Source of the DNA: Bacillus sp. N13C7
Lineage (GTDB): Bacteria; Bacillota; Bacilli; Bacillales; Bacillaceae
DNA length: 64,000 nt
Assembly: GCF_026790065.1 (NCBI RefSeq)
Contig: NZ_JALAMO010000005.1
Coordinates: forward strand, 62,001-126,000
Reading direction: 5' to 3'
The position numbers and the translations under genes are program-made. This document shows, in pieces, positions 1 through 8,535 of the stretch (its first letter is position 1; every line of letters begins with the position of its first letter). The notes under the pieces are model-generated. The model had not been told where the DNA came from. It was given only the letters and a program-made list of their open reading frames with translations, and searched no databases.

Positions 1-143
1 TTCCAATCAAAGATGAGTCAAACGTCAAAGTTACTGCGATTTATGACTATAGAGAAGAACCAGAAGAAGCGTTTTGGACACACTTATCCGATGGAAGTGA
101 AATGTTTGTCGATGATCACAAAGTCTTTATTGAATACGAATAA
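1..143 (+). CDS. C-terminal end of an unidentified protein (partial)
   Basis: An open frame runs from the window edge to a TAA at 141-143 and gives 46 residues ending in FVDDHKVFIEYE. It is acidic and aromatic-rich (for example AIYDYREEPEEAFWTHL). No start is visible because the gene begins outside the window. I do not recognise the family. It is followed by a hairpin and T-run at 228-257, so it is probably the last gene of its transcript. That it is coding is inferred only from the clean frame, the residue composition and the terminator behind it. Confidence 0.5.
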   Translation, partial: PIKDESNVKVTAIYDYREEPEEAFWTHLSDGSEMFVDDHKVFIEYE

Positions 144-227
144 TGAAAGGGTCGAAATTACCGGGCAGCTGGGATCATTTCCTGCAGCTTAAAATGGCAA
201 GAAAAAGAAGCTCAAAAAGTTTAGAGT

Positions 228-257
228 AGCCATCTGTTGAATCAATGGCTCTTTTTT
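228..257 (+). terminator. Intrinsic terminator
   Basis: AGCCAT (228-233) pairs with ATGGCT (245-250) and is followed by C and a T-run. It closes the partial gene at the left edge. Confidence 0.6.
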
Positions 258-321
258 ATTTTTTTCAAGAACATTTTGATCCCATTTTCCTACTAAAAGA
301 ATGAGGGAAGTGAGGACACAC

Positions 322-672
322 ATGAGAAAAAAGAACAATGTTAAGAACTGGCTATTCATGATAGCTGCATTCATGCTGGTCTGCATCGTACCAATCTTTG
401 CCATGCTGTCAGGAAACAAAGTGAAATATGAGGGCACCGGGAAAAGCGGACTGTGGGTTTCAAGCATTGAAAAATCTGACAAGACTTCAATTGGACCTAA
501 TTACTTTTTAAATTTATTTTGGCAGGGGAGTAAGAAAGACGAAAAAAGGAGTGTAGTTGAGAAAATCACATTTTACATAGATGGCAAAAAGTATGATGAC
601 AGAGAAGATTATGATTTATCAAAGTATACAGGTGAAGAAATGGCCGATGGAGGAGAAATGGAAGACAGGTGA
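322..672 (+). CDS. Small membrane-anchored protein of unknown function, possibly frameshifted at its end
   Basis: About 116 residues. The start at 322 is preferred over an upstream ATG at 301 because GGAAGTGAGG sits just before it. The N-terminus is MRKKNNVKNW followed by a hydrophobic stretch (about residues 9-30), which suggests one membrane anchor or an uncleaved signal. The rest is polar and predicted outside the cell (for example ITFYIDGKKYDD). The frame stops at 670-672, but the next frame stays open to TAG at 724-726 and would give a plausible basic tail ending in KLHRKPWYKR, so a one-base slip near 655 is possible. The function is unknown. It lies between two terminators, so it is probably transcribed alone. 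Confidence 0.5.
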   Translation: MRKKNNVKNWLFMIAAFMLVCIVPIFAMLSGNKVKYEGTGKSGLWVSSIEKSDKTSIGPNYFLNLFWQGSKKDEKRSVVEKITFYIDGKKYDDREDYDLSKYTGEEMADGGEMEDR

Positions 673-743
673 GAAAAGACAAACAGAAGAAATCAAATTA
701 CATAGGAAACCATGGTATAAAAGATAGCTGACTTGATGACTAG

Positions 744-769
744 GTGACCACATTAGGGGTCACTTTTTT
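744..769 (+). terminator. Intrinsic terminator
   Basis: GTGACC (744-749) pairs with GGTCAC (758-763), followed directly by six T. It separates the small membrane-protein gene from the oxdD-like remnant. Confidence 0.75.
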
Positions 770-855
770 GCTTTTGCGGATCTAGGCACAGCTATATGAA
801 ACCCTGCATAGGCTGGAATGAAAACTGGTTAATTGCTAAAACGAGGTGTGTACTG

Positions 856-2014
856 TTGGAAAAACAACCAATCAATCATGAAGACAGAAACGTGCCGCAG
901 CCTATTCGAAGTGATGGAGCCGGAGCTATCGATGCGGGCCCGCGTAATGTCATGAAAGATATTCAAAATCCGAATATACTTGTTCCACCTGTTACAGATG
1001 GGTATGATTCCTAACTTAAGATTTTCGTTTTCAGACGCGCCAATGAAATTGGACCGCGGCGGTTGGTCACGTGAAATTACCGTCAGGCAGCTTCCCATTT
1101 CAACCGCAATTGCAGGAGTAAATATGAGCTTAACTGCGGGAGGTGTGCGTGAACTACATTGGCATAAACAAGCTGAATGGGCTTATATGCTTTTGGGACG
1201 TGCCCGTATAACCGCTGTTGACCAAGAAGGACGGAATTTCATAGCTGATGTTGGACCTGGCGATTTATGATATTTTCCCGCAGGAGTTCCACATTCCATC
1301 CAAGGGTTGGAGCATTGCGAATTTCTGATCGTCTTCGATGATGGAAGCTTTTCTGAGTAACCATTTCAGATTGGCTTGCACAAGCCAAAGGATGTTCTTG
1401 CTGCAAATTTTGGTGTCCAAGAGAATGCTTTCCACTCTCTTCCTTCAGAACAAGTCTATATCTATCAAGGCAGCGATCCGGGATCAGTCGCCAACGAAGA
1501 CATTCAGTCACCATACGGAAAAGTCCCCTTGACCTTCAAATACGAGATGTTGAATCAAACACCAATTCAAACGCCTGGGGGAAGCGTACGAATTGTGGAT
1601 TCTTCTAACTTCCCGATTTCAAGAACTATAGCGGCAGCTCTTGTTCAAATAGAGCCTGGTGCGATGAGAGAGCTTCATTGGCACCCCAATAGTGATGAGT
1701 GGCAGTATTATCTGACAGGAAAGGGACGCATGACAGTATTTATCGGGAATGGGACTGCCCGAACATTTGATTTTAGAGCAGGCGACGTTGGATATGTGCC
1801 CTCAAATGCTGGACACTATATACAAAATACTGGTACAGAAACGTTATGGTTTTTAGAAATGTTCAAAAGTGACCGCTATGCAGACGTGTCACTCAATCAG
1901 TGGATGGCATTGACGCCTAAAGAATTAGTGCAAAGCAATTTGAATGCTGGACCTGAATGGCTCGATTCTCTTCGTAAGAAGAAAGTGCCTGTTGTGAAAT
2001 CCCCTAACTCGTAA
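856..2014 (+). pseudogene. oxdD: Oxalate decarboxylase (OxdD/YoaN-like), disrupted
   Basis: The conceptual product covers a whole two-cupin oxalate decarboxylase. The first cupin has [12 protein letters not shown] and GPGDL-YFPAGVPHSIQG. The second has [14 protein letters not shown] and [16 protein letters not shown], so both Mn-binding His/Glu sets are still recognisable. A start at TTG 856 has GAGGTG 7 bases upstream. It cannot be read through. The frame shifts near 1000 (VPPVTDG, then [12 protein letters not shown] in another frame). A TGA at 1268-1270 replaces the Trp expected in GDLWYFP. A TAA lies at 1358-1360, and small indels around 1355-1385 damage the linker corresponding to SDWLAHTPK. 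OxdD is known as a spore-coat decarboxylase that turns oxalate into formate and CO2. Several independent lesions argue for real decay rather than one sequencing error. Confidence 0.9.
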
Positions 2015-2090
2015 AGGAGTTTACGAATCAGGCGACGGTTTTTACTATTAATCAGTTCAATTCTTGAGCAGCTGAATTTAGAGTTATTAC

Positions 2091-2119
2091 ATCCCTATGT
2101 ATGTTATGTAGGGATTTTC
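2091..2119 (+). terminator. Probable terminator after the oxdD remnant
   Basis: ATCCCTA (2091-2097) pairs with TAGGGAT (2109-2115), followed by a short T-run. The loop is 11 bases and the T-run is weak, so strength is uncertain. Confidence 0.45.
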
Positions 2120-2279
2120 TGCTTGCATAGGCAAAATAATGGGCTTTAAAATGACAGTATGGAAATGATAACCATCAACTGATTGAACATTCATAGAGGT
2201 TTTCTAATTTACTATAACTAAAATTCATAATAGCCTTTCTTTTTTAAAAATGAGAATGGTTTTAATACGGAGGACCAAA

Positions 2280-2579
2280 ATGAAATCACTCACGATCTTA
2301 TCCAGTTTTACCGCTGTTGGTATGTCACTCCTTGGGCAAATGCTGGGAGTGCTGACTGATTCTTATGCGGTGGGCAATGCTTGGTTTGCAGGCGTTTTGG
2401 CCGGATTGATTGCACTGCTTATTTTGATTGAGAGTCAAGTTATGACGAAAAATTACATAGTAAGTTTAAGTACAAATTTCATTTGGGGAGTAGGATTTCT
2501 ATATTTCCCAGCTGCAATCACCAACATTTTCGTCAGTATTACAATGGACAAGAGAAAGAGAGAAGAAGGCCTTGATTGA
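2280..2579 (+). CDS. Small integral membrane protein, unknown function
   Basis: 99 residues from the ATG at 2280, chosen because GGAGG lies 6 bases upstream; an in-frame ATG at 2250 lacks a ribosome site. Three hydrophobic segments can be seen: about residues 5-27 (with [12 protein letters not shown]), 33-53 ([17 protein letters not shown]) and 62-90 ([21 protein letters not shown]), then a charged KRKREEGLD tail. This looks like a three-helix membrane protein. I do not recognise a family. A 34-codon ORF follows 24 bases downstream and also encodes a membrane peptide, so the two may be co-expressed. Confidence 0.6.
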   Translation: MKSLTILSSFTAVGMSLLGQMLGVLTDSYAVGNAWFAGVLAGLIALLILIESQVMTKNYIVSLSTNFIWGVGFLYFPAAITNIFVSITMDKRKREEGLD

Positions 2580-2603
2580 AGAATGACTTTGGAGGGAAAG
2601 GGC

Positions 2604-2708
2604 ATGGATATACCCACATGGGCCTATATTATATTTACTGTCATAGGTGCTGCAGGCTTCATAAGTTTAATGTGGTTGAGTTATTTTTCCGATAAAAACG
2701 AAAAATAA
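2604..2708 (+). CDS. Putative 34-residue single-span membrane peptide
   Basis: Reads MDIPTWAYIIFTVIGAAG and then FISLMWLSYFSDKNEK. GGAGGG at 2591-2596 lies 7 bases before the ATG, a strong ribosome site for so short a frame. It has one hydrophobic helix (about residues 6-26) and a charged tail. It follows the three-helix membrane protein gene closely and is likely co-transcribed. Function unknown. Confidence 0.5.
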   Translation: MDIPTWAYIIFTVIGAAGFISLMWLSYFSDKNEK

Positions 2709-2864
2709 GATTCATTCGAAATTTACAAACTCTGTTGATACCTGCAAAGATTTAAATTTAAATAAGCCATGTAAACCCCATTGTCTAAAGGAGTGAACAT
2801 AGCTTATTTTTTATAGGTTTACATAATAATATTATTATGAACTGATTAATAATAAATATGAAAA

Positions 2865-2894
2865 TAACTAATTGTATTATGTACTAAATATTCA
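2865..2894 (+). other. Candidate extra replication-terminator (Ter) site
   Basis: The stretch has ACTAA (2867-2871), five bases, TTATGTAC (2877-2884) and TAAATATTCA (2885-2894). The two Ter elements beside rtp in this window share the same layout: ACTAA-N5-CTATGTAC then CAAATGTTCA at 27177-27206, and ACTGA-N5-CTATGTAC then TAAATATTCA on the minus strand at 27300-27329. Spacing is identical and only one core base differs. It points the same way as the left member of the rtp pair. It lies in an intergenic stretch (2709-2964) with no gene. Confidence 0.75.
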
Positions 2895-2964
2895 TATTAA
2901 CTAAAATAAATCGGCACTAAGAACCAAAGCTTCTTTACAAAACCTTAAGATAGAAACTCAATCA

Positions 2965-3648
2965 CTACATGCTGTTCTCTGCATCTAGAAGCTCGGGTGA
3001 ATTATTTTTAGGTGAATTCACTAATGATGAAACCTGATATGCTTCCATATCATCAGCATCATAAGGCAGCAGTAAGCTTTGCAGATAATTAGGATCTGTA
3101 TGTTGAGGATTCAGCCATTCTTTTTCATGGTCATGAGTTAATATAACCGGCATTCGGTCGTGTATATCTTTCATGAATTCATTAGGCTTAGTTGTTATGA
3201 TTGTGCAGGTGTAAAGAGGGGTCCCTTGGTTTGTTTTCCACTTTTCATATAAACCGGCAAACGAAAAAAGAGCAGATGATTTTATTTTAATTCGCATCGG
3301 AATTTTGGTTTTGGGATCAAGCCGTTTCCATTCATAAAAACTGTCGGCTGGAATGATGCAGCGTTTGCTGATAAGCGGTTTACGAAAGGCTGGTTTCTCG
3401 TTTAATGTTTCAGCTCGAGCATTAATCATTTTATATCCGATCTTTTCATCTTTTGCCCAGGGAGGAATAAGGCCCCATCTAAGCTTGCCTAGGCGATTGT
3501 TTGATCCATCATTGATAATTGCCAGGATACTTTGCGATGGAGCGACATTATAACTTGGATCGTATTCGTCTTTAGGCAAAAATCGCTCAATGTCAAACCG
3601 GTCAAGCATGTTTTCAAATGCAGAGAATAAAGTAAACCTGCCGCACAT
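2965..3648 (-). CDS. yoaM: SOS-response-associated (SRAP/HMCES family) protein YoaM
   Basis: 227 residues. A longer open frame extends to 3951, but the start at 3648 is right because the family requires Met-Cys at the N-terminus: the protein begins MCGRFTLFS, where Cys2 becomes the catalytic residue after Met removal. AAAGG lies upstream of this ATG. Other family signatures are YNVAPSQ, LRWGLIPPWA, INARAET, CIIPADSFYEW and HDRMPVIL. SRAP proteins form thiazolidine crosslinks with abasic sites in single-stranded DNA and protect them during replication. B. subtilis has paralogues (chromosomal YoaM, prophage YoqW). It is divergent from the Nep1-like gene. Confidence 0.9.
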   Translation of the reverse strand: MCGRFTLFSAFENMLDRFDIERFLPKDEYDPSYNVAPSQSILAIINDGSNNRLGKLRWGLIPPWAKDEKIGYKMINARAETLNEKPAFRKPLISKRCIIPADSFYEWKRLDPKTKIPMRIKIKSSALFSFAGLYEKWKTNQGTPLYTCTIITTKPNEFMKDIHDRMPVILTHDHEKEWLNPQHTDPNYLQSLLLPYDADDMEAYQVSSLVNSPKNNSPELLDAENSM

Positions 3649-3837
3649 GGCCATCATCCTTTTTTTAGGGTTTTTGAATATTGTACAGGCTGGATACATG
3701 AAAATCAAAAAGGCGAAATGCTCTGTACGCAGATGGTTGAAGGAAAGAGGAAATCCGGACAAAATAAAACGTTCATTGATAAAAATAGATAGGTTTGTAC
3801 CGATAATATTTATTAATTTAAGATTCTGTAAACTTGA

Positions 3838-3866
3838 TTGATTGGAGATTCCACTATTTGTATAAT
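3838..3866 (+). promoter_or_regulatory. Sigma-A type promoter for the Nep1-like gene
   Basis: TTGATT (3838-3843), a 17-base spacer, then TATAAT (3861-3866) preceded by TTG. It lies about 50 bases before the start of the secreted toxin-like gene. Confidence 0.65.
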
Positions 3867-3917
3867 GGCTTTGGAGTATGGATTTTACAGTACTAAAGCG
3901 GTAAGGAGGAAAGTGAA

Positions 3918-4634
3918 ATGAAGAAAATCGGGTTTGCTGTTTTGATGTCATTTTTCATGTTTATCAGCTTAGTTCCAACAGTTGATGCTGCTGTCATTGA
4001 ACATGACAAAGTAGCAGGGTTCAATGAAGTTGTCCCAACTACTATCTCTCAAAAAGCCGCAAAACAGTTCCAGCCATATTTGAAGGTTTACAGCGGCTGT
4101 GTGCCCTTTCCGGCAGTAGATGCACTAGGCAATACGAGCGGGGGGTTAGAGCCGACTGGAGCGCCTGAAGGACATTGCAGCAAACATACTGGACAAGTTT
4201 ATTCACGCTCAACTTGGTACAATGGCGTGTGGGCAATTATGTATTCCTGGTATTTCCCGAAGGATGAGGCATCTCCGAGTTTGGGGCATCGGCATGACTG
4301 GGAAGGAATCGTTGTTTGGGTCGACAATCCGGCTAATCAACATCCAAAAGTTTTATCAATTGCATACTCCGGGCACGGAAAATTTACAAATGTTCAACCG
4401 AATGAAAGCAATATGAAGGATACACATCCATTAATTGCTTACGACAGCACATGGCCCTTAAATCATGAATTGCATATTAGTGATCGTGCAGGAGGCACTC
4501 AACCATTAATCGGATGGGAAGACTTAACTCCGGCAGCGAGGAATGCTTTAAATATAACGGATTTCGGTAAAGCGAATGTTCCATTTAATGATCGTAATTT
4601 CACAAATAACCTAGCAAAGGCATGGTTTAGGTAA
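3918..4634 (+). CDS. Secreted necrosis- and ethylene-inducing (Nep1-like, NPP1) protein
   Basis: 238 residues with a clear Sec signal peptide (MKKIGFAVLMSFFMFISL, then cleavage near VDAA). The NPP1 family heptapeptide GHRHDWE is intact at about residue 121, followed by GIVVWVDNP; these His, Asp and Glu residues form the metal site needed for membrane damage in plant-active members. Two Cys (SGCVPF and GHCSKH) can form the single disulfide of type 1 members. Length matches the family. GGAGG precedes the ATG. Such proteins bind plant sphingolipids (GIPC) and permeabilise eudicot membranes, or act as immune triggers. Activity on plants here is inference from family motifs. It sits in an accessory stretch between yoaM and pelB. 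Confidence 0.88.
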   Translation: MKKIGFAVLMSFFMFISLVPTVDAAVIEHDKVAGFNEVVPTTISQKAAKQFQPYLKVYSGCVPFPAVDALGNTSGGLEPTGAPEGHCSKHTGQVYSRSTWYNGVWAIMYSWYFPKDEASPSLGHRHDWEGIVVWVDNPANQHPKVLSIAYSGHGKFTNVQPNESNMKDTHPLIAYDSTWPLNHELHISDRAGGTQPLIGWEDLTPAARNALNITDFGKANVPFNDRNFTNNLAKAWFR

Positions 4635-4789
4635 TTCAAGAAATATGGTGCTGAATCAGTCATTAGATTGGTTCAGCATTTTTATGCCGAGGTGTAGGGT
4701 TTGTCCCTAAAGACTTATTTATTAAAAATGATATTGATTGAAGTTTAGAATTCCAATATATTGAAATAAATAGGATTGGGGGAATCTAA

Positions 4790-5218
4790 TTGAAAAAGCT
4801 CTTCATGTTGATCTTAGCTTTGTTTTTTATGACAATCGATGCAGGGAATGCATCAGCAGCTATTGTGAAAAATGAGGAAAAAGTAAGTTTTACGATGACA
4901 GAAAATCAAAAATCCTTCATGATGTCTGATCATTCAAATCCAAATTGGCTTCAGTCTCAGTTCGGCTATCGATTCACAATTTTTGATGCGGAAGGCTGCA
5001 CAATTCATGCTAGAATATATCGCCTGTCTTTATCAGGATATGAAATCAAGCTAAGTGAGAAAAGTTTCACAGGCAACCATTTCGATTTCAGCGCAACCGA
5101 CCAAGCAGAAGCAATGCCATACAAGAATCATTATTTAGAGTTAACGAAAGATCAGGGCTGTGGAGAAGTGAAAGTGAAAGGATTATACGGTTATCAGTTT
5201 GATGAGATATACGAATAG
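4790..5218 (+). CDS. Small secreted protein of unknown function
   Basis: 142 residues from a TTG at 4790 with GGGGGA just upstream. The N-terminus (MKKLFMLILALFFMTI, then GNASAA) is a typical signal peptide with cleavage near residue 24. The mature part has two Cys, one in DAEGCTIHARIYRLS and one in KDQGCGEVKVKG, which may form a disulfide, and is rich in beta-strand-like alternation. I recognise no family. It follows the Nep1-like gene by 155 bases and is followed by a terminator at 5236-5268, so it is probably its own transcript. A role alongside the neighbouring secreted protein is speculation. Confidence 0.65.
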   Translation: MKKLFMLILALFFMTIDAGNASAAIVKNEEKVSFTMTENQKSFMMSDHSNPNWLQSQFGYRFTIFDAEGCTIHARIYRLSLSGYEIKLSEKSFTGNHFDFSATDQAEAMPYKNHYLELTKDQGCGEVKVKGLYGYQFDEIYE

Positions 5219-5235
5219 GGATAGAAGATTAAATG

Positions 5236-5268
5236 TAAAGGCCGGTCTAAAACTAGGCCTTTTTTTAA
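5236..5268 (+). terminator. Intrinsic terminator
   Basis: AAGGCC pairs with GGCCTT around a 12-base loop, followed by a long T-run, just after the small secreted protein gene. Confidence 0.6.
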
Positions 5269-5438
5269 ACTGAATAAGTGTCGGAAGTATAAAAAAGGGA
5301 AATAGAAAAAACGTGTTCCCGTCATCTGGGACAAGCAGTCCGTTCTGAAGGCGAGTAAATGTTAATGTTAGAGTTGACTACATGATTTGCTAAAATAAAT
5401 ATATAGTCATGATCACTCACTGCGAAAGGGGAATAGTT

Positions 5439-6212
5439 ATGTCCAAGACAGCGATTGTTACAGGTTCTGCAGGCGGATTAGGGAGAGGCATCGCAGAGAG
5501 ACTATGTAAAGATGGTTTTAATGTCGTGCTGCATGATATCAATGAAGCATTGCTGCATGAAACGGTTTCAGCTTTCAACGAGAGACACTTTCATGTGATT
5601 GGGGTTAAAGGGGACGTTTCGAAACGTGATGACCAATTCAATTTGGTTAAAGAAACGGTGGATCAGTTTGGCCGTTTAGATGTTTTTGTAAACAACGCGG
5701 GGATTGAAGCCGTTTCTCCATTTTTGGAAATCACAGAAGAACAGCTGAATAGATTGTTTCAGGTTAACGTGAATGGAGTTGTTTTTGGCACTCAAGCAGC
5801 GGCTGACCAGTTCATGAAACAAAAAACTAAGGGCAAAATCATTAATGCATGCAGTATAGCGGGTCACGAGTCATTTGAAATGCTGGGCACATATTCAGCA
5901 ACAAAACATGCGGTGAAGTCTTTTACACATTCAGCTGCTAAAGAGCTGGCGAAGTATAACATAACTGTAAATGCGTATTGTCCTGGAGTCGCAAAAACAA
6001 AAATGTGGGACAGAATTGATGAAGAAATGGTGAAACATAGTGATGATTTGCAGCCGGGGGAAGCATTTGAAAAATTTTCTTCGGAAATAGCCCTCAAAAG
6101 ATATCAAACACCTGAGGATGTTGCTAATCTGGTATCATTTTTAGCTTCAGATGCTTCAGATTACATCACTGGCCAGGCCATATTAACCGATGGCGGTCTA
6201 GTTTATAGGTAA
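5439..6212 (+). CDS. Short-chain dehydrogenase, acetoin/diacetyl (butanediol) reductase-like
   Basis: 257 residues. The start at 5439 ([13 protein letters not shown]) is preferred over an in-frame ATG at 5409 because AAAGGGG precedes it. Classical SDR features are visible: the nucleotide-binding motif GSAGGLGRG (about residues 9-17), NNAG (about residue 89), the catalytic Ser in INACSIAGH (about residue 139), YSATK (about residue 152) and a C-terminal [13 protein letters not shown]. The stretches [11 protein letters not shown] and [20 protein letters not shown] closely resemble (S)-acetoin/diacetyl reductases of the BudC type, so reduction of diacetyl or acetoin with NADH is the best guess. 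Other diketone or polyol substrates are possible. Monocistronic by position. Confidence 0.8.
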   Translation: MSKTAIVTGSAGGLGRGIAERLCKDGFNVVLHDINEALLHETVSAFNERHFHVIGVKGDVSKRDDQFNLVKETVDQFGRLDVFVNNAGIEAVSPFLEITEEQLNRLFQVNVNGVVFGTQAAADQFMKQKTKGKIINACSIAGHESFEMLGTYSATKHAVKSFTHSAAKELAKYNITVNAYCPGVAKTKMWDRIDEEMVKHSDDLQPGEAFEKFSSEIALKRYQTPEDVANLVSFLASDASDYITGQAILTDGGLVYR

Positions 6213-6356
6213 TAAAAATCAAATGACACGTTTTAAACAATCTATTTTGAAACTTACTCATATGAATTTTTTGCACTGCATTAAACTGGTATAATAAAAA
6301 ACGGTTGAGAAGGTATTGTGAAAAAGAAAAAGCGCTTTAAAAATAGCCTATAAGCC

Positions 6357-6395
6357 AAAAAGAGGCTCAGCGTTTTTTACGCAGGCCTCTTTTGT
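6357..6395 (-). terminator. Terminator downstream of pelB
   Basis: A hairpin of AGAGGC and GCCTCT, followed on the minus strand by a T-run, lies directly after the pelB stop codon. It may also work on the other strand (TTTTGTG). Confidence 0.65.
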
Positions 6396-6396
6396 G

Positions 6397-7437
6397 TCAA
6401 TAGCCAAATACCAGTGTTGCACTTTGTGATCCGGCATATTTTGTGACAAATTCTTTTGTATACTGCGGCGTTTGGACACGGTAGCTGTAATTAGATCCGG
6501 GATTCCATGAAGTCAGCGGCGAGGTTTGCTTGTTGAGAGACGGGTAGCTGCCTGTATCCTTGAAATAACCAGTCCCTTTGTCATCGAGGATCCCGCCTTT
6601 CTCACTGCCTTTCCCAAAGTAATTATATTCGGAATATATTTTTGCTTTTGTGGCAATCGTCATTGCCTGGTTAAAGTTGTTGCTGTAATTGTTTTTCACA
6701 TGAAAGTATCCGTATCTCATGAGACCCGGGCCTCTTACATACAGGTTCTCAAAATAATTGTTGGCGATTGTCATGTGGGGATAGCCGTCATATTGATGCT
6801 GCGCATCATCTGGGTACCCTAAAATCAAACCATATTTATGATTCGCGAATTTTGAATTGCTGATCGTGATATAATCTGCTGATTTTCCGATATACACGAG
6901 CTTGTCCAAATCACTGCCGCTTGCACTATAGCTATGGCCTGAGAATGTGACGTGGTCAATCCAATAGTTGATGCCGGAATCTAAATAAAGCTGAATATCA
7001 TTATTTCCGTTAATCTGCGGACTGTGTTCAAATGTCAGGTTTTGAAAAATGACGTTTCCAGAGGCTGATGAAGTGGTGAAATAAATATTTTTCAGCGTTT
7101 TTTTCGCATAAGAGCCTAAGAGTGTTTTATTTGAGCCAATGGTGACTGTTGTTTTCGCAGATGCAGAAAGATCATTTTGAAGCACTAAAATTTTCGGAGT
7201 TGATCCTCCTAGATGGGTTTTTAAATCATTTACGCTTTGAATGTAAACAATTTGGCCGTTTTTTCCGCCCGTTGTGCTCGCTTTAGAAATGCCTTTTTCA
7301 TTTTTTGCATTTCCGGCAAATCCTAAAAGGCCATTCGTTGAGGTATTTGGAAAATCAACGGCGCCAAACGCTTTCCCAGGCAAGAGAACCAATAGCAAAC
7401 TGAACATGGCCAACCATAAACAAAATCGTTTCATCAC
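6397..7437 (-). CDS. pelB: Secreted pectate/pectin lyase (polysaccharide lyase family 1)
   Basis: 346 residues, with a signal peptide ([20 protein letters not shown], cleavage near FGA). PL1 signatures of the right-handed beta-helix include [54 protein letters not shown] and the late [17 protein letters not shown] with the catalytic Arg region. It cleaves homogalacturonan by beta-elimination outside the cell. Length and order of motifs match B. subtilis PelB. It is divergent from yoaK and has its own terminator. It belongs with the expansin and Nep1-like protein nearby as plant-cell-wall or plant-surface functions. Confidence 0.92.
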   Translation of the reverse strand: MMKRFCLWLAMFSLLLVLLPGKAFGAVDFPNTSTNGLLGFAGNAKNEKGISKASTTGGKNGQIVYIQSVNDLKTHLGGSTPKILVLQNDLSASAKTTVTIGSNKTLLGSYAKKTLKNIYFTTSSASGNVIFQNLTFEHSPQINGNNDIQLYLDSGINYWIDHVTFSGHSYSASGSDLDKLVYIGKSADYITISNSKFANHKYGLILGYPDDAQHQYDGYPHMTIANNYFENLYVRGPGLMRYGYFHVKNNYSNNFNQAMTIATKAKIYSEYNYFGKGSEKGGILDDKGTGYFKDTGSYPSLNKQTSPLTSWNPGSNYSYRVQTPQYTKEFVTKYAGSQSATLVFGY

Positions 7438-7606
7438 ATATGCTTCCTTTCAATTTTAATAATTTCCTCGTGAGGATTATTATTACAGCAAATGGAAAGG
7501 AATAATAGGTTCTATCTTCCTAATTAATGCCGGGGGATTTAAAAATATAGAGAGCATGCTAAAAGGCACACTGACAATTGAAATAGAAGAAAGGATGGAT
7601 ACACCG

Positions 7607-8284
7607 TTGACTGCAGCAGCTTATCGAAACACCTTGCTTTCACTTTTATGTTTAACAGCTGGAATCGTGGATGTAATCGGGTATTTAAGCCTAGGGCATG
7701 TGTTCACAGCTAATATGACTGGAAATATTGTATTACTGGGGTTAGCTATCGGCAAATCCCTTCAGGTCACTGTTTTTAACTCCCTGACTGCTCTAATCGG
7801 ATTTATAATTGGGGTGATTATTTCAACAATGATGGTCGGAAAGGCAGAAAATATCCTTTGGCCTTCTGCTGTGACAAAAGCGCTTGCGCTTGAAGCTTCC
7901 ATTTTATTTATCTTTGCTTGTCTCTCCTATTATTCGGCTTTTGTTCCTTTGTACATCTTTATTATTCTTTTGAGCATTTCCATGGGGATTCAAACCATAG
8001 CAGCCAAAAAGCTGGGAGTCGCAGGCATTTCTTCAACTGTGTTGACTGGAACAATGGCTTCTCTTTTAGAGGATTTGTCGGGCCGTGTGTTTTTTAAGAA
8101 ACAAAAGAAGACATTCTTAAGAGATGCTGTGTTAAGAGCGCTGGCTATTATCTTATATTGTGTGGGCTCTATTATTGTGGCTTTAGCGGAGCCGAATTTT
8201 CATAATATGATCATTTGGGTGCCTATTGTGCTGATATTTGGCATCATGATGACAGCTAAGTTGAAACTGAGCGGGGAAAAATAA
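7607..8284 (+). CDS. yoaK: DUF1275 integral membrane protein YoaK
   Basis: About 225 residues if started at TTG 7607, which has AGAAAGGA 11 bases upstream; in-frame ATGs at 7556 and 7595 have poor ribosome-site spacing, so the start is uncertain. About six hydrophobic helices can be seen, with the family-typical segment DVIGYLSLGHVFTANMTGN near the N-terminus and GISSTVLTGTMASLLEDLSG in the middle, the two related halves of DUF1275 proteins. The function is unproven in the family; a transport role is only assumed. It is the gene between pelB and yoaJ in B. subtilis, and it is divergent from pelB here. Confidence 0.85.
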   Translation: MTAAAYRNTLLSLLCLTAGIVDVIGYLSLGHVFTANMTGNIVLLGLAIGKSLQVTVFNSLTALIGFIIGVIISTMMVGKAENILWPSAVTKALALEASILFIFACLSYYSAFVPLYIFIILLSISMGIQTIAAKKLGVAGISSTVLTGTMASLLEDLSGRVFFKKQKKTFLRDAVLRALAIILYCVGSIIVALAEPNFHNMIIWVPIVLIFGIMMTAKLKLSGEK

Positions 8285-8492
8285 AGTTTCCTGCTTAGCT
8301 GTTACCAGGTTGATTGCTATGTGAAAAATAGTACAGCATATCAAAAAAAGTCATTCGGCTGATGAGATACTCATTCATTCGTATTGATTTTTTGATAAAA
8401 CACTTCCTTGGATAGATGAATGATAGTGAATCTGTCATGAAATATCTATGAATCTATTTCCTCTTTCAAACCAGACGGATTGAGCTTTACAA

Positions 8493-8507
8493 TGATAATG
8501 ATTCTCA
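8493..8507 (+). promoter_or_regulatory. Candidate Fur box upstream of yoaJ
   Basis: TGATAATGATTCTCA matches the 7-1-7 Fur consensus TGATAATNATTATCA with one mismatch. It lies 28 bases before the yoaJ start, next to a possible -10 (TACAAT, ending just before the box). Confidence 0.6.
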
Positions 8508-8535
8508 TTTGAAGTCTGAGTTGAGGAGGATACGT

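Noticed and set aside
189-482. A minus-strand frame of 97 codons with a hydrophobic stretch, overlapping the small membrane protein gene.
   Set aside because: It is antisense to the plus-strand gene at 322 and its terminator, has no ribosome site and shows no family feature.
3649-3951. An extended N-terminus for yoaM giving a 328-residue frame.
   Set aside because: The family needs Met-Cys at the start, and MCGRF at 3648 has a ribosome site; the extension crosses the divergent promoter region.
6320-6355. An 11-codon basic frame (GTG start) before the pelB terminator, containing AAAGCGCTTT.
   Set aside because: Too short to support as a gene; the palindrome is mentioned with the LacI island instead.
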